Shown one piece after another: positions 44,003 to 52,734 of a stretch of 64,000 bases of DNA; position 1 is the first letter of the stretch, and each line of letters opens with the position of its first letter. The DNA is from Oscillospiraceae bacterium. GTDB lineage: Bacteria > Bacillota > Clostridia > Oscillospirales > Oscillospiraceae. The position numbers and the translations under genes are program-made. The notes under the pieces were generated by a model. It saw only the letters and a program-made list of their open reading frames with translations. It searched no databases and was not told where the DNA came from. Location: the NCBI GenBank assembly GCA_022793095.1, contig JAAWCD010000109.1, positions 1 to 64,000 on the forward strand, given 5' to 3'.

Positions 44003-44389
44003 CTATTTGCCCTCCTCATAGAACATAGCCAGCAGCTCCGTCAGCTTTCCAAGCGAAATATTGCTGGTCCGCCCAATTTCCGCCGCCATTTGCAGGTACT
44101 CCTCCGCCTGCCGCCGCCGCTCCTCCTGGTAGAATTCCAGGTTTCGGGCCGAAACAAAGCTGCCCCGGCCTACCGTAGTCTCAATAAAGCCGTCCCTCTG
44201 TAAATTCTCATACGCCTTCTGCACCGTGATGACGCTGACATGGAGGGATTTGGCCAGCGCGCGCATAGAGGGGATCGCCTCCCCCGCCTCCAGCGCACCG
44301 CTCATAATCATCGCCTTGATTTGAGACGTGATCTGCTCGTAAATCGGCTTCCCCGCGCTGTTGCTGATGATGATTTCGATGGCTGCCAC
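44003..44389 (-). CDS. GntR-family regulator, YtrA type
   Basis: A 128-residue repressor. A winged helix-turn-helix (KPIYEQITSQIKAMIMSGAL, SMRALAKSLHVSVITVQKAY, then DGFIETTVGRGSFV) is followed by a short C-terminal helix pair, the YtrA subfamily layout. YtrA regulators usually control an adjacent ABC transporter; none is present. The gene is divergent from the phage-like cluster, with its own operator between. The start is GTG at 44389, very close to GGGAG; no better start is visible. Confidence 0.88.
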   Translation of the reverse strand: MAAIEIIISNSAGKPIYEQITSQIKAMIMSGALEAGEAIPSMRALAKSLHVSVITVQKAYENLQRDGFIETTVGRGSFVSARNLEFYQEERRRQAEEYLQMAAEIGRTSNISLGKLTELLAMFYEEGK

Positions 44390-44405
44390 CTCCCTTACCT
44401 GAAAC

Positions 44406-44453
44406 GTACTTATTGTTTCAGTACATTATGGACTTTCTTGGCCCAAAAGTCAA
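44406..44453 (-). promoter_or_regulatory. gntR promoter with overlapping operator
   Basis: Minus strand TTGACT (44448-44453), 17 bases, CATAAT (44425-44430). Just downstream the palindrome GTACT-N9-AGTAC (44406-44424) covers the expected start site, as in YtrA-type autorepression. Confidence 0.65.
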
Positions 44454-44537
44454 TCTGAGAAAAAATTTTTTCACTCGATGCCCTAAAACGTGCAACGGAA
44501 GGGGGTTTTTTCACCAAGAGTGTGAGGAGGTGAGCGG

Positions 44538-44927
44538 GTGCAAGAAAACCGTAAAAAGAAATTGACCCGGAAGCACGTTTTGGAGCAGCTTTGGCAGATC
44601 GCCGCCGGACGGTCCAACGATGTGGCCCGTCTGGCCTTCCTGACTCCAGAGCGGGCGGACAAACTCATTCAACAGATGGACCTGACCTGTATGGCGGAGG
44701 TGAAACGGCATGGGAACGGCGCAGTGGAAATCAAATCCGTGGACCGGATTCGGGCGCTGGAGCTGTTGCTTTCCCTGATGGACAGTCCGAAGGAGGCGGG
44801 AGATGGCGCGGAATCATTCTATCACGCTCTGGAGGCCAGAGCGGAACAGCAGAGAACTGACCTTCTCCCCAAAGCAGCTTCAGGTCCTGACCTGGTGGTG
44901 CGACCAGTCCCCGGTGAAGGACTGTGA
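44538..44927 (+). CDS. Phage terminase small subunit-like protein
   Basis: A 129-residue protein starting with GTG after GAGGAGG. The N-terminus (LTRKHVLEQLWQIAAGRSND) looks like a DNA-binding helical segment, followed by an acidic helical region. Position directly before the large terminase of a PBSX-like gene order supports the call. Its last 125 bases overlap the terminase large gene in another frame, which is unusual; the true stop is the one given. Confidence 0.65.
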   Translation: MQENRKKKLTRKHVLEQLWQIAAGRSNDVARLAFLTPERADKLIQQMDLTCMAEVKRHGNGAVEIKSVDRIRALELLLSLMDSPKEAGDGAESFYHALEARAEQQRTDLLPKAASGPDLVVRPVPGEGL

Positions 44928-46104
44928 GGCCATTATCTGCGACGGCGCGGTGAGGAGCGGCAAAACGCTTTGTATGGGACTCTCCTTCGTGTGCTGGGCC
45001 ATGCGCCGGTTCGACGGGGCTCAGTTCGCCTTCTGCGGGAAAACGCAGAAGGGTATCCGCCGGAACCTGCTGGCCAGTCTTCAGGCCGTGGTGTCGCCGC
45101 TGGGCTTCCTCTGGGAAGAAAAGGTGAGCCAGGACCTGGTGGAGATCTCCTTCGGAGGACGCCGGAACACCTTCTACCTCTTCGGCGGAAAGGATGAGGG
45201 AGCCGCCGCCCTCATTCAGGGCGCTACCTTTGCCGGGGTTCTGCTGGATGAGGCAGCGCTTATGCCCAGGTCCTTTGTGGAGCAGGCCTGCGCCCGGTGC
45301 AGCGTGGAGGGTGCCAGGCTCTGGTTCAACTGCAATCCCGAGGGGCCTCACCACTGGTTTTACCGGGAGTGGATTCAGCAGGCAGGACGGCGGAAGGCTC
45401 TGTACCTCCACTTCACCATGGAGGACAATCCTTCCCTCTCTCCGGCCACCATTGAACGATACCAGAGGCTCTACACCGGGAACTTTTACCGGCGGTTTGT
45501 GCTGGGAGAATGGGCGGCGCCTCAGGGGCTGGTTTACGACTTTTTTGACGAGAAGTGCCTGGGGACTCCGGACCGGGAGCCGGAGGAATTCGCTATTTCC
45601 TGCGACTACGGGACCCGGAACCCCGCCTCCTTCGGACTGTGGGGCCGGGTTGGCTCTGTCTGGTACCGGATGGAGGAATTTTATTACGACTCCCGCCGGA
45701 CCGGGCGGCAGCGGACAGACGCCGAATACGAACAAGATCTGCGGCGGCTGGCCGGGGAGCGGACCATCCGCCAGGTGGTGGTGGACCCTTCTGCCGCAAG
45801 CTTTATCGAGGTGCTCCGGCGGAAGGGGTGGCGGGCTGTCAAAGCGGACAACGACGTGCTGGCGGGGATCCGGCTGACCGCCAGCCTGCTGCGGAACGGA
45901 ACCCTGAAAATCGGGCCGGGATGCACAGACAGTCTTCGTGAGTTTCAGATGTACAGCTGGGATGAGCGGTTCGGCGGACAGGACCAGGTGAAAAAGGAGT
46001 TCGACCACGCCATGGACGACATCCGGTACTTCGCCGCCACCGTCGCAGGTCCCCGCGACCCGCCCTTCTTCGGTGTGGCCACCATGGAACGGGACCGGTT
46101 TTAG
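44803..46104 (+). CDS. Phage terminase large subunit
   Basis: A 433-residue DNA-packaging motor of the PBSX XtmB type. Walker A-like ICDGAVRSGKT, Walker B LLDEAALM, and coupling motif WFNCNPEGPHHW are present. The C-terminal RNase H-like nuclease has acidic residues in ISCDYGTRNPASF, VVVDPSA and DHAMDDIRYFA. The motor and nuclease are thus both intact. ATG at 44803 follows AAGGAGG. It should cut and package DNA into the capsid, which suggests a head that is or was functional. Confidence 0.92.
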   Translation: MARNHSITLWRPERNSRELTFSPKQLQVLTWWCDQSPVKDCEAIICDGAVRSGKTLCMGLSFVCWAMRRFDGAQFAFCGKTQKGIRRNLLASLQAVVSPLGFLWEEKVSQDLVEISFGGRRNTFYLFGGKDEGAAALIQGATFAGVLLDEAALMPRSFVEQACARCSVEGARLWFNCNPEGPHHWFYREWIQQAGRRKALYLHFTMEDNPSLSPATIERYQRLYTGNFYRRFVLGEWAAPQGLVYDFFDEKCLGTPDREPEEFAISCDYGTRNPASFGLWGRVGSVWYRMEEFYYDSRRTGRQRTDAEYEQDLRRLAGERTIRQVVVDPSAASFIEVLRRKGWRAVKADNDVLAGIRLTASLLRNGTLKIGPGCTDSLREFQMYSWDERFGGQDQVKKEFDHAMDDIRYFAATVAGPRDPPFFGVATMERDRF

Positions 46105-46145
46105 TTCTTTTTCTTGAACGAAAAAGAACCAAAAAGAACTTTAAG
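46104..46145. repeat. A/T palindromic repeat (right-half form)
   Basis: GTTCTTTTTCTT / ACGAAAAAGAAC hairpin then CAAAAAGAACTTTAAGCTGG, directly on the terminase stop. Paired with the left-half copy at 46231. Confidence 0.85.
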
Positions 46146-46230
46146 CTGGCTACTGTATGAGCTGCTCCAATCCTGTAGGCCCGATGGGGTCCACCAGACC
46201 CGTGGGTTCGCGAATGACGCCGACAGGGCC

Positions 46231-46270
46231 AGTTTAACGTTCTTTGCCAAGCTTTCTTTCAAGAAAGCGG
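46231..46270. repeat. A/T palindromic repeat (left-half form)
   Basis: AGTTTAACGTTCTTTGCC then the CTTTCTT / AAGAAAG hairpin. Its 3' end merges with the RBS of the portal gene. Between the two halves, 46176-46194 resembles half of the GGCCCGATG palindrome. Confidence 0.75.
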
Positions 46271-46285
46271 GAGGAGTGTGATTTT

Positions 46286-47455
46286 TTGGGGTTGTTTGAA
46301 CGAAAGAAGAGGCCGGAGGCTCAGCCGCCGGCGACGGTGCAGCTGCGGGAGGGGACCCAGCATCCCTTTGGCGTGCTCAACCAGTACGCGCCCCTGCGAA
46401 ACGGGGAAATCGCCCTTTACCGGGCCGTGCGGGAGGCTGTGCCGGTGCTGGACGCCGCCATGGGCAAGCTGGTGCGGCTGGCTGGGGGCGTTCGGGTCCG
46501 GTGCGGGGACAGCCGGGCCCAGGAAGAGCTGGAGGACTTTTTGAGAAAGGTGCCCACAGGCCGGGGGCAGCGGGGGATTCAGTCCTTTCTGGACTGTTAC
46601 CTGGATTCTATGCTCACCTGCGGCCGGGGCGTGGGGGAAATCGTGCTGGACCGCAGGCGGGAACACATCGCCGCCCTGCTCTGCGGCAACGCCGCCAGCG
46701 TGGAGGTGCGGGAGGGGGACAGTCCGCTGGAATTCGTCCTCTGCGGCAAGGGGCCGGACGGAACCGTGACGGAGCTGCCATGGCAGAAGCTGCTGCTCTT
46801 TACCCCCTTTCAGCCGGACACCGATTCTCCCTATGGGGTCTCCCTGCTGCGGTCCACCCCCTTTCTGACCGGGCTGCTGCTCAAAATTTACAGCGCCCTG
46901 GGCGCAAATTGGGAGCGGGTGGGCAACGTGCGCTTCGCCGTCGTCTACAAGCCGGGAAACGAGAGCGTGGATCGGTCCACCGCCCGTGAACGGAGTCAGG
47001 AAATCGCCAGGGAATGGTCCAGCGCCATGCAGGAGACCAGGAACGGCCGGGTGAGAGACTTCGTTGCCGTGGGCGACGTGGAAATCAAGGTCATCGGCGC
47101 AGATAACCAGGTGCTGGACAGCGAGGCCCCCGTACGGCAGATTCTGGAACAGCTCATCGCCAGGACCGGGATTCCCCCCTTCCTGCTGGGGCTGTCCTGG
47201 TCCACCACTGAACGCATGAGCGCCCAACAGGCCGACATGATGACCAGCGAAATCACCGCCATCCGCCGGTCTTTGGAACCTGTGGTGGAGCGGATCTGCG
47301 AGCTCTGGCTCCGGCTCAACGGGTTCGGCGGCAGCGTCAGCGTGGAGTGGGACGACATCAACCTTCAGGACCTGACCGAGGAGGCCCGGGCAGAGCTGTA
47401 CCGGGAACAGGCCAGAAAGCTGCACATCGAAAACGGCCAGGCGGAGGGACAATGA
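46286..47455 (+). CDS. Phage portal protein
   Basis: A 389-residue protein beginning with TTG, about nine bases after GGGAGGAG. It has the portal-type core (SALGANWERVGNVRFAVVYK), the long clip/stem helix region (SAQQADMMTSEITAIRRSLE) and the C-terminal wing of SPP1/Mu-like portals. It forms the dodecameric DNA gate at the capsid vertex. Its stop overlaps the next gene (ATGA). Confidence 0.85.
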   Translation: MGLFERKKRPEAQPPATVQLREGTQHPFGVLNQYAPLRNGEIALYRAVREAVPVLDAAMGKLVRLAGGVRVRCGDSRAQEELEDFLRKVPTGRGQRGIQSFLDCYLDSMLTCGRGVGEIVLDRRREHIAALLCGNAASVEVREGDSPLEFVLCGKGPDGTVTELPWQKLLLFTPFQPDTDSPYGVSLLRSTPFLTGLLLKIYSALGANWERVGNVRFAVVYKPGNESVDRSTARERSQEIAREWSSAMQETRNGRVRDFVAVGDVEIKVIGADNQVLDSEAPVRQILEQLIARTGIPPFLLGLSWSTTERMSAQQADMMTSEITAIRRSLEPVVERICELWLRLNGFGGSVSVEWDDINLQDLTEEARAELYREQARKLHIENGQAEGQ

Positions 47456-48408
47456 TTAGAAAGGAGTGCATTTGCAGGATGAGAGTGTGCAAAGAGGCGG
47501 CGGCCAGTCTGGCCGCCGGAGTGGGGGAACAGGACCTGGCCCTCATTAACCAGCTGAGCAGGAAGACGCTCACCCAGGAAGAGGTCTACACCTTCGGCGT
47601 GCGGCTGTGTGACAACGAGGTAGACCGGGATTTCGAGCGGTTCGACCTGCCCGCGCTGGAGACGCTGGCCAAGTTGTTTGTGGGCAAAAGCGGCATCTTC
47701 GACCACCAGTGGAGCGCGGGAGGGCAGGCCGCACGCATCTACCGCACAGAGTTGGTGCGGGAGGACGCCGTTCGGACCGTGGCAGGAGAGCCCTACTGCT
47801 ATCTGAAAGGCTACGCCTACATGGTTCGGACCGAATCCAACCGGGATTTGATCGCGGAGATCGAGGGCGGCATCAAAAAAGAGGTCAGCGTGGGCTGTGC
47901 CGTGCGGCGGACCGTGTGTTCCGTCTGCGGTCAGGACCTGAACGACCGGGACGCCTGCGCCCATGTCAAAGGCCGCTGGTACGGCAGTCAGCTTTGCTAC
48001 GGCACCCTTTCCGAGCCTACCGACGCCTTTGAATGGTCCTTCGTGGCCGTGCCCGCTCAGCCCAGAGCCGGAGTGGTCAAGAGCAGTCAGGTCCGGCTGA
48101 AGGAGTTCCTGAAGGGCCGGCCCGACTGCCTGGAAGAGCTGGCGGGTTTGGAGAAGGAGGCTGAGCTGGGCAGGCGCTACCTCGGCCGCCTGCGCCGGAA
48201 GGTGGCGCGGCTGGCCGGAATGGCTGAGCTCAACATCAGTGCCAGCACCCTGCGGGGCATCGTGGACAAGCTGGAGGAGCCGGAGCTGGTGGAATTAGCC
48301 AAGGCCTACGAAAGCAGGCTGGAGGAGCTTTATCCTCCCGCCGTTCAGCTGGAAACCGCCGCTGGCACCAACGCTGGAACTGGCGCTGACCCCGCATTTT
48401 TGATCTGA
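47452..48408 (+). CDS. Putative prohead protease / scaffold protein
   Basis: A 318-residue protein in the position of the head-maturation protease. The core has ESNRDLIAEIEGGIKKEVSVGC with a candidate catalytic Ser, a Cys/His knuckle (CSVCGQDLNDRDACAH) and EWSFVAVPAQPRAGV. These resemble clostridial and bacilli phage prohead serine proteases. The C-terminal 100 residues are charged and helical, as in a fused scaffold. ATG at 47452 overlaps the portal stop. Catalytic residues are inferred, not proven. Confidence 0.6.
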   Translation: MIRKECICRMRVCKEAAASLAAGVGEQDLALINQLSRKTLTQEEVYTFGVRLCDNEVDRDFERFDLPALETLAKLFVGKSGIFDHQWSAGGQAARIYRTELVREDAVRTVAGEPYCYLKGYAYMVRTESNRDLIAEIEGGIKKEVSVGCAVRRTVCSVCGQDLNDRDACAHVKGRWYGSQLCYGTLSEPTDAFEWSFVAVPAQPRAGVVKSSQVRLKEFLKGRPDCLEELAGLEKEAELGRRYLGRLRRKVARLAGMAELNISASTLRGIVDKLEEPELVELAKAYESRLEELYPPAVQLETAAGTNAGTGADPAFLI

Positions 48409-48443
48409 TTCCGCTTCTGCTGCATTTCCGGCAGACCGCCGTT

Positions 48444-48484
48444 TGAAGTTCTTTTTGATTCTTTTTCTTGCAAGAAAAAGAATG
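48444..48484. repeat. A/T palindromic repeat (left-half form)
   Basis: TTGAAGTTCTTTTTGA then the TTCTTTTTCTTG / CAAGAAAAAGAA hairpin between the protease-like and decoration-like genes. Confidence 0.85.
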
Positions 48485-48525
48485 GAAAAACCGTTGGCCT
48501 CACAGAGGCCGGAAAGGAGCCCAAT

Positions 48526-48876
48526 ATGAAAAAAATCGGATACGAGGGCATCGGTCAGGTGACCGTCACCATGGAGGCCACGGACGGTGTCCAGGCCGGA
48601 TGGGCCGTGAGTATGGCCGGAAACGGCTTGGCCGGCACCTGCCCCAGCAAGACCGCCTTCTGCGGCGTGGCCCTCCACGCTCGGGACGGTCAGGCCGCCG
48701 TACAGGTGGGCGGCTTTGTCCGCGCCGGGTACTCCGGCGACACCGCGCCCGCTGTTGGCTGGAACAGCCTCGCCGGGGACGGGGCCGGCAAGGTCACGCT
48801 GGACGCCGGCAATGGCCGGAAGGTGCTGGTCACCGAGGTCGATGAGGCCGCAAAAACCATCGTGATGTACCTTTGA
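48526..48876 (+). CDS. Putative head decoration protein
   Basis: A 116-residue, Gly/Ala-rich, beta-type protein between the protease-like gene and the major capsid gene. That is the usual place for gpD/SHP-like capsid stabilisers. It begins ATG after GGAAAGGAG. The identity is by position and composition; no diagnostic motif. Confidence 0.6.
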   Translation: MKKIGYEGIGQVTVTMEATDGVQAGWAVSMAGNGLAGTCPSKTAFCGVALHARDGQAAVQVGGFVRAGYSGDTAPAVGWNSLAGDGAGKVTLDAGNGRKVLVTEVDEAAKTIVMYL

Positions 48877-48903
48877 TTGCACAACAAGAAGGGAGAGGAT
48901 TTC

Positions 48904-49932
48904 ATGGCATACGCATATGATAACCTGAAACTGGAAAAGGGCATGTACCAGCAGGCTGGCCGCACCTTTACTCAGGTGCTGGAGGACTGCGACCCCTCCG
49001 AGCACTACCGGGGTTCCCCCCTGGAGGGCCTGGACGCCTTTCAGAGGCAGCTCAAGCGGTTCGGCATCAAGGTCAGAGGCGCGGGCTCCGACGTGGTGGA
49101 AAAGTTCTTCGCCACCGCCGATTCCGCCGTGCTCTTCCCTGAGTACATCGCCCGGTCCGTCCATCAGGGCATGGAGGAAGGGGACCTGCTTCCGGAGCTG
49201 GTCGCCTCCGTTACCCAGATTGAGGGCATGGATTACCGCTCTATCTGCTCCGACGCTCAGGATGAGAGCAAGGAGCTGAGAGCCGTGGCCGAGGGGGCTT
49301 CCATTCCCGCCACCACCGTCAAAACTCAGGCCAACCTGGTGCGCCTGCACAAGCGGGGCCGGATGCTGGTGGCCTCCTATGAGGCGGTACGCTTCCAGAA
49401 GCTGGACCTGTTCTCCGTTACCCTGCGCCAGATCGGCGCACACATCAAGCGCATGCAGCTGGAAGATGCTGTGGATGTGCTCATCCACGGCGACGGCAAC
49501 AACAACGCCGCCGCTGCCATCAGCACCGCCAGCGAGGCAGGAGGGACAAAGCCCGCCCTCAGCTATGATGCCCTGGTGGACTTCTGGAGTCAGTTTGACC
49601 CCTACGAGATGAACACCATGCTGGTTCCCAGCAGCGTGATGCTTCAGATGCTCAAGCTGGACGAGTTCCAGAATCCCCTCACCGGGCTCAACTTCCAGGG
49701 CACTGGCAAGCTCACCACCCCCATCGGGGCTAAGCTCCTCCGCGTCTCCTCCGTGCCCGAGGGCTCCCTTATCGGCCTCGACCGGCGATACGCTCTGGAA
49801 CAGGTTCAGAGCGGCGGCGTGACCGTGGAGTACGACAAGCTCATCGACCGCCAGCTGGAACGGGCCGCTATTACCGTGATCTCCGGCTTTGCCAAGCTCT
49901 TCACCGGCGCGGCCAAGGTGCTGGAGGTCTGA
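48904..49932 (+). CDS. Phage major capsid protein
   Basis: A 342-residue protein with an HK97-like domain order. An N-terminal helical arm (1-110) is followed by the E-loop/P-domain (SICSDAQDESKELRAVAEGA), then the A-domain (PSSVMLQMLKLDEFQNPLTG). It ends IDRQLERAAITVISGFAKLF. The length is normal for a small to mid-size capsid. ATG follows AGGGAGAGG. This is probably the most abundant product of the cluster. Confidence 0.85.
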   Translation: MAYAYDNLKLEKGMYQQAGRTFTQVLEDCDPSEHYRGSPLEGLDAFQRQLKRFGIKVRGAGSDVVEKFFATADSAVLFPEYIARSVHQGMEEGDLLPELVASVTQIEGMDYRSICSDAQDESKELRAVAEGASIPATTVKTQANLVRLHKRGRMLVASYEAVRFQKLDLFSVTLRQIGAHIKRMQLEDAVDVLIHGDGNNNAAAAISTASEAGGTKPALSYDALVDFWSQFDPYEMNTMLVPSSVMLQMLKLDEFQNPLTGLNFQGTGKLTTPIGAKLLRVSSVPEGSLIGLDRRYALEQVQSGGVTVEYDKLIDRQLERAAITVISGFAKLFTGAAKVLEV

Positions 49933-49934
49933 GG

Positions 49935-50285
49935 GTGCTGAAGGACGAGATCTTCGCCCTGGCCAGAACCATGAGCGGCGCGGCGGAGGACGATCAGGCC
50001 CTGGACCTGCTGTGCCAGGCGGCGGAAGCGGAGCTGACCGCTCAGCTCCGCCCCGGCACAGTCCCGGAGGACTGCGCCCCCGCCTTCACCGCGGCCGCGG
50101 CCTGGACTGCCCTGGCCGGATGGTACACTGGACAGAACGCCGGAGGCGTCCGCTCCTTTTCCGCTGGGGACTTGTCCATTCAGACCGGACAGGCTGACCC
50201 GGCAGGTCTGCTGGCTCAGGCGGAGCGGGTCATGGCGCCCTATCGGGCAGACGGGAGCTTCGCCTTTCAGGGGGTGAAAGGATGA
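49935..50285 (+). CDS. Phage head-tail connector-like protein (YqbG-type)
   Basis: A 116-residue acidic helical protein starting with GTG two bases after the capsid stop. It is predicted as a gp6/YqbG-like adaptor that binds below the portal. The signature is mainly positional, plus the Ala-rich helix FTAAAAWTALAGWYTGQN. It overlaps the next gene by four bases (ATGA). Confidence 0.6.
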   Translation: MLKDEIFALARTMSGAAEDDQALDLLCQAAEAELTAQLRPGTVPEDCAPAFTAAAAWTALAGWYTGQNAGGVRSFSAGDLSIQTGQADPAGLLAQAERVMAPYRADGSFAFQGVKG

Positions 50286-50638
50286 CGTTCCATTCCGCAG
50301 CCTTTCAGCGGCTGCTGGACCAGTACGGTCAGGATGTGTCCATTCATCCGGAGGGCGGGGCCCTGGACATTCCGGTCCGGGCCTTCCTTCAGCCGGTGCT
50401 GCATCAGCGGGAAAACCGGCTTCAGAGACAGCCTTCCCCCCTGGGCTGGCGGGAAAAGGGCCTTTATCTTTACCTGGGTCCGGCGGGGGTTCCCCTGGAC
50501 CGGTTGGGAGACGGTTATCTGGAAAGCCGGGGACGGCGGTTTGACGTTCAGTCCGCAGAGGAAATCTGCGTGGGAACCGGGGTTTCCCACTGGTGGGCCC
50601 TGCTCTCCCCACGGGAGGAGGATGACGCATGTCCGTGA
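50282..50638 (+). CDS. Phage head-closure / minor structural protein
   Basis: A 118-residue protein in the place of YqbH/head-closure genes of PBSX-like clusters. It has mixed strands (DVSIHPEGGALDIPVRAFLQ) and no motif I recognise. Its ATG overlaps the preceding stop, and its end overlaps the next start. Confidence 0.5.
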   Translation: MTFHSAAFQRLLDQYGQDVSIHPEGGALDIPVRAFLQPVLHQRENRLQRQPSPLGWREKGLYLYLGPAGVPLDRLGDGYLESRGRRFDVQSAEEICVGTGVSHWWALLSPREEDDACP

Positions 50639-51135
50639 CTGGATTGGACCGGGTGCGGGAAGGACTGACCGCATATCTGATTGAACGAGGCATCCACGCC
50701 GTCACCGCCTGGCCTGCGGAGGGCCGGAAACGGCACGGCCGCCCGGTGGTGGCCGTGTCACTGGAAGAGGTTCGGAGCGGCAGCTCCGGCTTTCAGAACT
50801 ACCTGGGGGAACGGTACAACCCGGAAACCTGCCGCTGGGAGGAGCTCTATGGCAAAAAGCTGAACCTGACCTTCGGACTGCACATCTACGCAGGCCGGGA
50901 GGACGGCGCGGCCGGGTGCGCCGCCTGCTTCGACGCCCTGGCCGGGGCACTCTCCGCCGGAGGCCCTGAATGGCTGCGGCTGGGCAGCTTGTCCTGCGGC
51001 CAGACATCGTTTGACCAGGACACGGGGATGTTCCTCTGTCCGGTCAAACTGAACGCATCCGCCTGGCTGTACGCCGCCGCACAAGAGGACGGCGGCGCAT
51101 TGCTGGACTTTGAGGTGAGAGGAGTTTGGAAATGA
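50629..51135 (+). CDS. Phage tail-terminator / completion-like protein
   Basis: A 168-residue protein directly upstream of the sheath gene, the slot of the tail terminator (YqbJ/XkdJ-like) in PBSX-type order. Alpha/beta composition with a run of strands in the second half (FLCPVKLNASAWLYAA). ATG follows GGGAGGAGGATGAC. Assignment is by position. Confidence 0.5.
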   Translation: MSVTGLDRVREGLTAYLIERGIHAVTAWPAEGRKRHGRPVVAVSLEEVRSGSSGFQNYLGERYNPETCRWEELYGKKLNLTFGLHIYAGREDGAAGCAACFDALAGALSAGGPEWLRLGSLSCGQTSFDQDTGMFLCPVKLNASAWLYAAAQEDGGALLDFEVRGVWK

Positions 51136-52205
51136 TCGTGAAACATGAGAGACCGGGGGTGTACTCCTCCTATGAGGCATCCACGGTGGTGCTGTCCCGC
51201 GGCGGGCAGAAGGTGGTCGGCGCTGTGGGCCAGTCCGCTCTGGGTACGGCAGGCAAAGTGGTGCGAGTCACCAGCGTGGAACAGGCGGCTGCCGAATTCG
51301 GCGCCAACAGCGGCGGCGTCTGTCTGGTGGAGCTGGTCCGGCTGGCCCTGCTCAACGGTGCGGCGGCAGTGGCCGCGGTCGCTGCCGCCGTGGGCGCTGA
51401 GCCCACAGAGGCGGAGTACGCTGCCGCCTTCGCCAAGCTGGAGACGGAAGACCATGTGGAGCTGGTGGTCTGCGGCAGCAGCGAGCTGGCAGTGCAGCAG
51501 GCCCTGCGGGAGAGCGTGAAGGCCGCCTCCGACGGACGGCGGGAGCGCATCGCCGTGGTGGGCTCCGACGGGGAGAACGTCAATGAGCTGGTGGAACGGG
51601 CGAAAGCCCTCAACAGCGAACGGGTGGTTTTGACCGCGCCTAACGCTGTGGCCGGGGACGGGTCGGGCACCCTGTCCGGCGTGGCGGTGGCCGCCGCCGT
51701 GGCCGGGGCCATCGCCGCAGAAAACGACCCGGCGGTGCCTCTGGGCGGCGCAGTGGTTCGGGGGTTTGGCGGACTGGACGCCATGTACAGCGACAACGAG
51801 CTGGACACCCTGATTCGGGGCGGCGTGACCCCCCTGGAGTGCGTGGGCGGCGAGCTGAGCGTTGTGCGGGGCATTACCACCCGGACCAAGACCGGGGAGT
51901 CCGAGGACGCCACTTGGCGGGAGCTGACCACTATCCTGATTGTGGACGATGTGATTCCCACCATACGGAACAGCCTGCGGGCCAAGTTCAGCCGCAGCAA
52001 GAATACTGTTCAGACCCGGGGCGCGGTGCGCTCCCAGGTCATCCTGGACCTGGAGGCCAAGCTGGCCGGAGAGATTATCACCGGCTATGACGAGGTTATG
52101 GTCTCCGTGGGCGAGACGCAGCCCAGCGTCTGCCTGGTGGACTTTGGGTTTACTGTGGCGCATGGGCTTAACCAGATCCACCTGACGGCGCATATTACCA
52201 TTTAG
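51132..52205 (+). CDS. Phage tail sheath protein
   Basis: A 357-residue contractile-tail sheath subunit. The N-terminus MIVKHERPGVYSSYEAS is the conserved start (RPGVY) seen in XkdK-like sheaths. The C-terminal domain ends KLAGEIITGYDEVMVSV..GFTVAHGLNQIHLTAHI, as in the interlocking-arm domain. It is short compared with T4 gp18 but close to PBSX/P2-type small sheaths. It shows the particle is a myovirus type. Confidence 0.92.
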   Translation: MIVKHERPGVYSSYEASTVVLSRGGQKVVGAVGQSALGTAGKVVRVTSVEQAAAEFGANSGGVCLVELVRLALLNGAAAVAAVAAAVGAEPTEAEYAAAFAKLETEDHVELVVCGSSELAVQQALRESVKAASDGRRERIAVVGSDGENVNELVERAKALNSERVVLTAPNAVAGDGSGTLSGVAVAAAVAGAIAAENDPAVPLGGAVVRGFGGLDAMYSDNELDTLIRGGVTPLECVGGELSVVRGITTRTKTGESEDATWRELTTILIVDDVIPTIRNSLRAKFSRSKNTVQTRGAVRSQVILDLEAKLAGEIITGYDEVMVSVGETQPSVCLVDFGFTVAHGLNQIHLTAHITI

Positions 52206-52217
52206 ATCAGGCTTTCT

Positions 52218-52259
52218 CTTCTTTTTCTTGAAAGAAAAAGAGGCAAAAAGAACGTTAAA
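52218..52259. repeat. A/T palindromic repeat (right-half form)
   Basis: CTTCTTTTTCTT / AAGAAAAAGA hairpin then GGCAAAAAGAACGTTAAACTG, 13 bases after the sheath stop. Paired with 52290. Confidence 0.85.
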
Positions 52260-52289
52260 CTGACGCGGGAAGTCCGGCAGAATCAATTT

Positions 52290-52327
52290 GAGGTTCTTTT
52301 GCTTCCTTTCTTTCAAGAAAAGAAGAC
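52290..52327. repeat. A/T palindromic repeat (left-half form)
   Basis: GAGGTTCTTTTGC then CTTTCTTTC / AAGAAAAGAAG, ending next to the tail-tube RBS. Confidence 0.75.
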
Positions 52328-52344
52328 AACAAGGAGGAATGAGG

Positions 52345-52734
52345 ATGAAGACAACGGGATTTCCCACCAGCAGCGACATCTACCTGGAGGTGGATGGAAA
52401 AAAGGTGGCTGTGGTGCAGAGCTACACCGCCAAAACCACCAAGAGCAGTCAGACCGTGGAGGCCTTCGGCGAGAGTGAGCCGGTGGCTACCATCCCCGGC
52501 CAGCGGACCCATGTAATCGAGCTGACCCGGCTCTACGCTACCGACGACGCGGTGCGGGACGGCATCAATTTTCACGATCTGGAGAACTTCTCTCTGGTCA
52601 TCTGCAAGCCCGACCGGCGGATCATTTACTCCGACTGCCAGTGGAGCGCCATCGGTGAGACCGGCGCACTCAGCGCCATGGTGGTGGAAAAGGTCACTGT
52701 GGTGGCCGCGAAACGGATTGAGACCACCGCCTGA
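52345..52734 (+). CDS. Phage tail tube protein
   Basis: A 129-residue protein directly after the sheath gene, like XkdM. It is beta-rich, starting KTTGFPTSSDIYLEVDGKKV, with the segment LTRLYATDDAVRDGINFHDL. Start: ATG at 52345, seven bases after AAGGAGG; ATG at 52339 is too close. The tube and sheath together define the tail. Its stop overlaps the next start (TGATG). Confidence 0.85.
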   Translation: MKTTGFPTSSDIYLEVDGKKVAVVQSYTAKTTKSSQTVEAFGESEPVATIPGQRTHVIELTRLYATDDAVRDGINFHDLENFSLVICKPDRRIIYSDCQWSAIGETGALSAMVVEKVTVVAAKRIETTA

